Shown piece by piece: positions 57,967 to 64,000 of a stretch of DNA of 64,000 bases. The stretch covers positions 310,001 through 374,000 of the forward strand of contig NZ_PDOA01000002.1 of assembly GCF_003116135.1 (NCBI RefSeq), given 5' to 3'. The translations under genes were made by a program, and so were the position numbers. The notes below the pieces were generated by a model. The model was not told the DNA's origin. It saw only the letters and a list, made by a program, of their open reading frames with translations, and searched no databases. This stretch comes from Teichococcus aestuarii. GTDB taxonomy: Bacteria; Pseudomonadota; Alphaproteobacteria; Acetobacterales; Acetobacteraceae. Position 1 is the first letter of the stretch. Every line of letters begins with the position of its first letter.

Positions 57967-60714
57967 TCAGACGGCGGCCACCGTCTCGGTCTCGTAGCAC
58001 TCGATCTGGTCGCCGACCTTGATGGCGTCGTAGTTGGCGAAGCTCATGCCACACTCGTAGCCATTGGTGACTTCCTTGACGTCGTCCTTGAAGCGGCGGA
58101 GCGTCGCCAGCTCGCCCTGATGGATGACGATGCCATCCCGCAGCAGGCGGACGCCACAGCCGCGGCGCACCACGCCCTCGGTGACGCGGCAGCCCGCGAT
58201 GTTGCCCAGGCGCTTGACCTCGAACACCTCGAGGATCTGCGCGTAGCCCAGGAACTTCTCGCGCTGGATCGGCGCCAGCTTGCCGCGCACCAGCTGCTCC
58301 ACGTCGTCCGCCACCTCGTAGATGATCGAGTAGTAGCGGATGTCGACGCCCTCGCGCTGCGCCAGCTCCCGCGCCTGCGCCGTGGCGCGGACGTTGAAGG
58401 CGACAACGATGGCGTTGGAGGCCTTGGCGAGCTGGATGTCGCTCTCGGTGATCTGGCCGACCGCCGAGTGCAGCACCCGCACCTTCACCTCGTCGCGCGA
58501 CAGCTTGTTCAGGGTCACGCCGAGCGCCTCGGCCGAACCCTGCACATCCGCCTTCACGACGACGGCCACTTCCTTCTGCTCGCCGGCGGCGACGCGGGCC
58601 ATCATGTCGGCCAGCGTGCCACGGGCGGCGCCGGCGGCGGCCGCCTGCTTCTCCCGCAGCTTGCGCTGGCGGAACTCGCTGATCTCGCGCGCCCGGCCCT
58701 CATCCTCGACGAAGGAGAGCGGCTCGCCCGCCGCCGGAACCCCGGACAGGCCCAGGATCTCGACCGGGAGGCTCGGATCGGCCTCCTTCAGCTGGCGGCC
58801 CTTGTCGTCGAGCATGGCGCGCACGCGGCCCCACTCGGCGCCGGCCACCACCATGTCGCCCTGGCGCAGCGTGCCCTTCTGCACCAGCACCGTGGCCACC
58901 GGCCCGCGGCCCTTGTCCAGCTTGGACTCGATCACCGTGCCCTCGGCGCCCCGGTTCGGGTTCGCCTTCAGGTCCAGCACCTCGGCCTGCAGCAGGATGG
59001 CTTCCAGCAGCTTGTCGAGGTTCATCGCCTTGGTGGCGGAGACCTGGATCTCCATGGTGTCGCCGCCCAGGCTCTCCACCACGATCTCGTGCTGCAGCAG
59101 CTCCTGCCGCACGCGGTCGAGGTTGACGCCCGGCTTGTCGATCTTGTTGACCGCCACGATCAGCGGCACGCCGGCCGCCTTCGCGTGGTGGATCGCCTCG
59201 ATCGTCTGCGGCATCACGCCGTCATCGGCGGCCACCACCAGCACCACCATGTCCGTCACGCTGGCGCCGCGGGCGCGCATGGCGGTGAAGGCGGCGTGGC
59301 CCGGCGTGTCGATGAAGGTGACCTTCTGGCCGCCCTGCACCGTCACCTGGTAGGCGCCGATATGCTGGGTGATGCCACCCGCCTCGCGCGCCGCCACGTC
59401 GGTCTTGCGCAGCGCGTCCAGCAGGCTGGTCTTGCCGTGGTCGACATGGCCCATGATGGTGACGACCGGCGGACGCGGCAGCATGTCCTCGTCGGCATCG
59501 ACGGTGCCTTCCAGCCCCTGCTCGACATCCGACTCGGAGACGCGGCGCACGCGGTGGCCGAACTCGTTGACCACCAGCTCCGCCGTATCGGCGTCGATGG
59601 TCTGGGTCAGCGTCGCCATCACGCCCATGCGGAACAGCGCCTTCACCACCTCGCCGCCACGGGCGGCCATGCGGTTGGCGAGCTCCTGCACGGTGATGGC
59701 TTCCGGCACCACCACGTCGCGCACCACCTTCACGCCGTCCGAGCGGAGGCGCTGCAGCTCCTGCTGCCGGCGCTCGCGCTCACGGGCGCGGCGGACGGAG
59801 GCCATGGAGCGGCTGCGCTCGTCCTCGCCCTCGATCGCGGCGGCGACGTCGATCTTGCCGTCGCGGCGGCGGTCGCCACCGGCGGCCGGCTTCTTGGTCG
59901 GCGCGGCGGCCGGCTTCTTGGCCGGCATGGCAGGCATGCCGGGGCGGCGGATGGCGGGGCGGCGCTCCTCCTCCTCGCCCTCGCGGCCACGCAGCGTCAG
60001 GCGCGGCGCGGCGCCGGCCGGCGCGGCGGCGGGCGCCGCGGCGGGGCCACCCGGGCGGCGCGGCGCGCCACCGGGGCCGGCATTCGGGCCGGCGGCCGGA
60101 CGCGGCCCCATCGGGCGCGCGCTGCCCGGCGCGGCGGCCGGACGTGCGGCGGCGGGCGGCTGCGGCGCGTTGCGGCGGGCCTCCTCCTCCACCTTGCGGC
60201 GGGCCTCGGCCTCGATCTTCTCGCGCGCTTCCTGCTCGGCGCGCAGCGCGGCCTCCTCGGCGGCGCGGCGGTCCTCTTCCGCCTTGCGGGCGGCTTCCTC
60301 GGCGGCGCTGCGCACCATCAGGGCCTGGCGCTCGCGCTCCTCGCGCTGGCGCTGGGCCTCCTGGCGGCGCATCTCCTCCAGCACGCGCAGGCGGTTCGCC
60401 TGCTCGGCCTGGGTCAGCGGCCGGCCGGTGGCCGAGCCGCTGCCGCCCCGGTTGACGGGGCCGCTGGCGCGCTGCGGGCCGCCCGCCGGGCGGGGGCCGC
60501 TGGCCTGCTGTGGGCCGCCGGCGGGCTTGGCGCCCGGCGCGGGCGGGCCACCGGCGCGCTTCTTCACCACTTCAACCTGCACGGTCTTGCCGCGACCATG
60601 GCTGAAGGACTGCCGCACAGTCCCGGCAGCCTCGGTCTTCCCACGGTCCATGAGACCGCTGGGCCGAAGGCTCAGCCGGCCCTTGGCAGCATCCTGTTCA
60701 TTCTGGTCGCTCAT
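57967..60714 (-). CDS. infB: Translation initiation factor IF-2
   Basis: GTPase that brings fMet-tRNA to the 30S complex. 915 residues from the ATG at 60714. The N-terminal 380 or so residues hold charged and Ala/Pro/Gly-rich, low-complexity stretches (for example [35 protein letters not shown]). The G domain has [17 protein letters not shown] and NKIDKPG, followed by domains II, III and C2 ([18 protein letters not shown]). An upstream in-frame ATG at 60750/60747 is possible but homologues start at MSDQNEQD. Between rnpM and the terminator at 57935. Confidence 0.97.
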   Translation of the reverse strand: MSDQNEQDAAKGRLSLRPSGLMDRGKTEAAGTVRQSFSHGRGKTVQVEVVKKRAGGPPAPGAKPAGGPQQASGPRPAGGPQRASGPVNRGGSGSATGRPLTQAEQANRLRVLEEMRRQEAQRQREERERQALMVRSAAEEAARKAEEDRRAAEEAALRAEQEAREKIEAEARRKVEEEARRNAPQPPAAARPAAAPGSARPMGPRPAAGPNAGPGGAPRRPGGPAAAPAAAPAGAAPRLTLRGREGEEEERRPAIRRPGMPAMPAKKPAAAPTKKPAAGGDRRRDGKIDVAAAIEGEDERSRSMASVRRARERERRQQELQRLRSDGVKVVRDVVVPEAITVQELANRMAARGGEVVKALFRMGVMATLTQTIDADTAELVVNEFGHRVRRVSESDVEQGLEGTVDADEDMLPRPPVVTIMGHVDHGKTSLLDALRKTDVAAREAGGITQHIGAYQVTVQGGQKVTFIDTPGHAAFTAMRARGASVTDMVVLVVAADDGVMPQTIEAIHHAKAAGVPLIVAVNKIDKPGVNLDRVRQELLQHEIVVESLGGDTMEIQVSATKAMNLDKLLEAILLQAEVLDLKANPNRGAEGTVIESKLDKGRGPVATVLVQKGTLRQGDMVVAGAEWGRVRAMLDDKGRQLKEADPSLPVEILGLSGVPAAGEPLSFVEDEGRAREISEFRQRKLREKQAAAAGAARGTLADMMARVAAGEQKEVAVVVKADVQGSAEALGVTLNKLSRDEVKVRVLHSAVGQITESDIQLAKASNAIVVAFNVRATAQARELAQREGVDIRYYSIIYEVADDVEQLVRGKLAPIQREKFLGYAQILEVFEVKRLGNIAGCRVTEGVVRRGCGVRLLRDGIVIHQGELATLRRFKDDVKEVTNGYECGMSFANYDAIKVGDQIECYETETVAAV

Positions 60715-60774
60715 TCGTTCGCCTGAACCCGATCCGTCTTGTGCCATCAATCCTATCGCGAGCCGTTGCCGGGC

Positions 60775-61426
60775 TCACGTCCCCGCTCCGTTCGCGATAC
60801 CGGAGACGGCGGCCAGACGGCCCGCCTCCTGCACCAACATGTCGGCGATCCGTCCGGGGGCTATCGCCACGTGTACCGCATGATCCCGTCCGAACACCGC
60901 GCCCAATTCCTTTGCCGTCAGAACATCAATCAGGGGAGCCTTGCGGCTTCCCATCAGCCTCGCCCGCTCGGCGGGGCTGCCGTCACTCGCCTCGACCAGC
61001 GCGGCGGCCCGTCCGGCCTTCAGCCATTCGCGCACCTGCTGGAAGCCGCTCACGGCCTGTCCGGCCCTGCGCGCAAGCCCCACCTGGTCGCGGATGCGAA
61101 CCTTGAGGCCAGTCTCAATCCGGGCGCGAAGGTCGGGGGGCAATTGCACCTGCCCGCGGGCCGCCCTCGAGAAGGCGCCCTTGGTCAGGCCGCGTTCTAG
61201 CACATCGGCCCGCGCGCTCAACCACATTCCCCGCCCGGGCAGCCGCCCGGCGAGATCGGGCACGACCTGCCGGTCCGGCCCCAGCACGAAGCGGATCATC
61301 GCTTCCTTGGGCAGGCTCTCCCGCGTCACGATACAGCGGCGCAGCGGGCCTTTCAGTTCCGGCTCGGGCCCTTCCCCCTCGGCGGTCTCCAGGGAGACAT
61401 CCTCGGGGGGCGGGGCCGGCACGGTA

Positions 61427-61446
<20 letters not shown>
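60775..61446 (-). CDS. rnpM: YlxR/RnpM family RNA-binding protein
   Basis: RNA-binding protein of the nusA-infB cluster, 223 residues. The N-terminal YlxR (DUF448) domain has [21 protein letters not shown] and [17 protein letters not shown]; a C-terminal L7Ae-like domain begins near [21 protein letters not shown]. YlxR/RnpM of Bacillus modulates RNase P; the two-domain form is usual in Alphaproteobacteria. Overlaps the nusA 3' end by 20 bp, so translation is coupled. Confidence 0.93.
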
Positions 61447-62983
<1,537 letters not shown>

Positions 62984-62988
62984 GGTCC

Positions 62989-63570
62989 TCAGTTCCTCCT
63001 GGCGTGGGGCGGGCGGCCGGGTTCCTCGTCGGAGTCGTCCTCCGCCTCCCGGAACCGGGCGGCCTCGGCCGCGGTGGCAGCGATCAGTTCATCGGTCAGC
63101 ACCAGCTTGGCGCGGCGCATGTCGGCCCGGGGCAGCGCCACCTCGGCGCCATCCTCCAGCCGCAGCCGCACCACCGCCTCGTCCGCGCCAAGCGCGATGC
63201 CGCGGAAGCGGCGCCGACCCTCGAAGGGAATGCTCATCTCCACCGTCGCCACATGGCCGGCGAAGCGCTGCCAGTCCCTGGTGCGGGTCAGCGGGCGGTC
63301 GATGCCGGGCGAGGAAACCTCGAGGTTCCACTCGCCGGTGAAGGGGTCGTCCACGTCCAGCACGGCGCCGGCGGCATGGCTGATCGCCTCGCAGTCCCCC
63401 ACCCCGATCGGCCGGCCGTCCGTGCGGTCGGCCATGATCTGGACGGTGGGAGTCTGCTTGCCCTGGATCTGCACGCGCACGATCTCGTAGCCCATCGCCG
63501 ACAGCGTCGGCTGGATGGTGGCGGCAATGCGGGCCTCAAGGCCCTCATTCTGTGGCAGATCGTCTTCCAA
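62989..63570 (-). CDS. rimP: Ribosome maturation factor RimP
   Basis: Assists 30S subunit assembly. About 193 residues. The core runs [27 protein letters not shown], then [26 protein letters not shown] and [21 protein letters not shown]. Start is uncertain: TTG at 63570 gives the usual N-terminus (then [14 protein letters not shown]); GTG at 63600 is an alternative but would lie inside a terminator stem. The TTG sits at the end of that terminator's U-tract, with no good ribosome site. First gene of rimP-nusA-rnpM-infB. Confidence 0.93.
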   Translation of the reverse strand: MEDDLPQNEGLEARIAATIQPTLSAMGYEIVRVQIQGKQTPTVQIMADRTDGRPIGVGDCEAISHAAGAVLDVDDPFTGEWNLEVSSPGIDRPLTRTRDWQRFAGHVATVEMSIPFEGRRRFRGIALGADEAVVRLRLEDGAEVALPRADMRRAKLVLTDELIAATAAEAARFREAEDDSDEEPGRPPHARRN

Positions 63571-63581
63571 AAAACAAAAAA

Positions 63582-63601
63582 GGCGGCCCGCTAAGGCCAC
63601 C
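63582..63601 (-). terminator. Intrinsic terminator at the rimP start
   Basis: On the minus strand GGTGGCC-TTAGCG-GGCCGCC (7-bp stem with one G-U) is followed by TTTTTTGTTTTTTGG. The U-tract abuts the rimP start codon. It lies about 27 nt downstream of the predicted -10-based start point, so it could act as an attenuator as well as ending upstream transcripts. Confidence 0.8.
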
Positions 63602-63634
63602 CCCCTGACTGTGCAGCGAAGATGTTCTGCGCCT

Positions 63635-63663
63635 CATATAATCCTGTGTGCCGGTAAATACAA
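63635..63663 (-). promoter_or_regulatory. Promoter candidate for the rimP-nusA operon
   Basis: Minus strand -35 TTGTAT (63663-63658), 17-nt spacer, -10 TATATG (63640-63635). Predicted start about 63628, only about 27 nt before the terminator hairpin at 63601. It is the best housekeeping-type promoter match in the interval. Confidence 0.55.
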
Positions 63664-63736
63664 GAAAACCCGCGCTTCGCCCGGCTTGCCCCGGCAAGGT
63701 CCGGGCCGGGGGCCGGGGGCCGGGGGCCGGCGCCGG

Positions 63737-64000
63737 TCAGCCCTGCGGCAGCGCCCGCTCCAGCCGCGCCACATGCGTCACGCGGCAGAGACCGTGCGTG
63801 TGGACGGAGAGCACGGCGCCGGACAGGCGGTTGTCGTGCACCTGCGCCAGGCCAAAGCCATGCAGCCGCAGCAGCAGGAAATGGCCGGTCACCCGCACGA
63901 GGTAGAGGCCTTCCTCCAGCCCGCCGCGCCGCGCCAGGCCGATCAGGGTGGGGCGGCGGGAGAAGGGGAGGGCGGAGAGGGGAAGCGGCGTGCAGCGCAC
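63737..64000 (-). CDS. Unrecognised protein, 5' end outside the window
   Basis: The open frame enters from the right edge and ends at 63737; at least 86 C-terminal codons are here. The visible part (for example RGGLEEGLYLVRVTGHFLLL and HDNRLSGAVLSVHTHGLCRV) looks like a plausible folded domain, with alternating polar and hydrophobic residues, but I do not recognise a family. Same strand as rimP and upstream of its promoter region. Could be a genuine gene or part of a larger one beyond the edge; support is limited. Confidence 0.45.
   Translation of the reverse strand: MRCTPLPLSALPFSRRPTLIGLARRGGLEEGLYLVRVTGHFLLLRLHGFGLAQVHDNRLSGAVLSVHTHGLCRVTHVARLERALPQG

Noticed and set aside
57913-60726. 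937-codon plus-strand open frame opposite infB
   Set aside because: Shadow of IF-2; the translation shows no family motifs while the minus strand encodes all IF-2 G motifs.

Overview
The window is very GC-rich, densely coded bacterial chromosome with alphaproteobacterial gene orders: aroA-cmk-rpsA, hemE next to ppsR-maf, SRP RNA-dnaX-ybaB-recR, and rimP-nusA-rnpM-infB. It also has a TIGR02300 (FYDLN-acid) protein, a TIGR02186 protein, a bactofilin, an Aap amino-acid transporter and a solitary TctC/Bug binding protein. I infer a Rhodospirillales/Acetobacteraceae organism, probably Roseomonas-like. That placement rests on gene content and base composition only. There are no rRNA or tRNA genes, phage, insertion sequences or CRISPR arrays.

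Layout. 1-7.6 kb: sppA (cut by the left edge), katE, rpsA, cmk and aroA on the minus strand, then the divergent TIGR02300 gene. 7.8-16.4 kb: a methyltransferase broken by a 17-bp tandem duplication, a DUF218 protein, a threonine-aldolase-type lyase, an SMP-30 protein, and minus-strand genes for an adenosine-deaminase-like enzyme, a peptide-type binding protein and a secreted 5'-nucleotidase. 16.5-30.6 kb: TauE/TIGR02186/Usp operon, Nfu protein, nitroreductase, TctC, AEC transporter, PfkB kinase, bactofilin, lipoprotein, rph, rdgB, hydrolase, aminotransferase, LysE exporter. 29.6-36.1 kb: CobW-type GTPase with a WD40 partner, GATase, CLC channel, catalase-like protein, hemE.

36.07-36.40 kb holds a cluster of DnaA boxes and GANTC sites between hemE and ppsR. 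This is the position of the Caulobacter chromosomal origin, and I call it oriC. To its right lie ppsR-maf, recR-ybaB-dnaX, the SRP RNA and nudC. Next come an ABC transporter behind a near-perfect sigma-54 promoter (but with no binding protein), a bestrophin, a GDSL hydrolase, a NeuD-type transferase and kup, followed by the aapJQMP operon and a divergent ornithine-cyclodeaminase-family gene. From 55.6 kb to the right edge is the minus-strand translation/transcription cluster rimP, nusA, rnpM, infB, rbfA, thioesterase, truB, rpsO. It runs toward the origin.

The most notable unexplained structures are non-coding. A three-hairpin repeat (about 125-135 bp) occurs three times, each time between convergent genes, with compensatory changes in its central stem. 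A second family of GGGGGAATTC-type terminators recurs five times. A 36-bp tandem repeat with a 27-bp duplication of the aapQ 3' end splits aapQ from aapM. The rimP operon appears to have a promoter followed almost at once by an intrinsic terminator. No wholly new multi-gene system was found.
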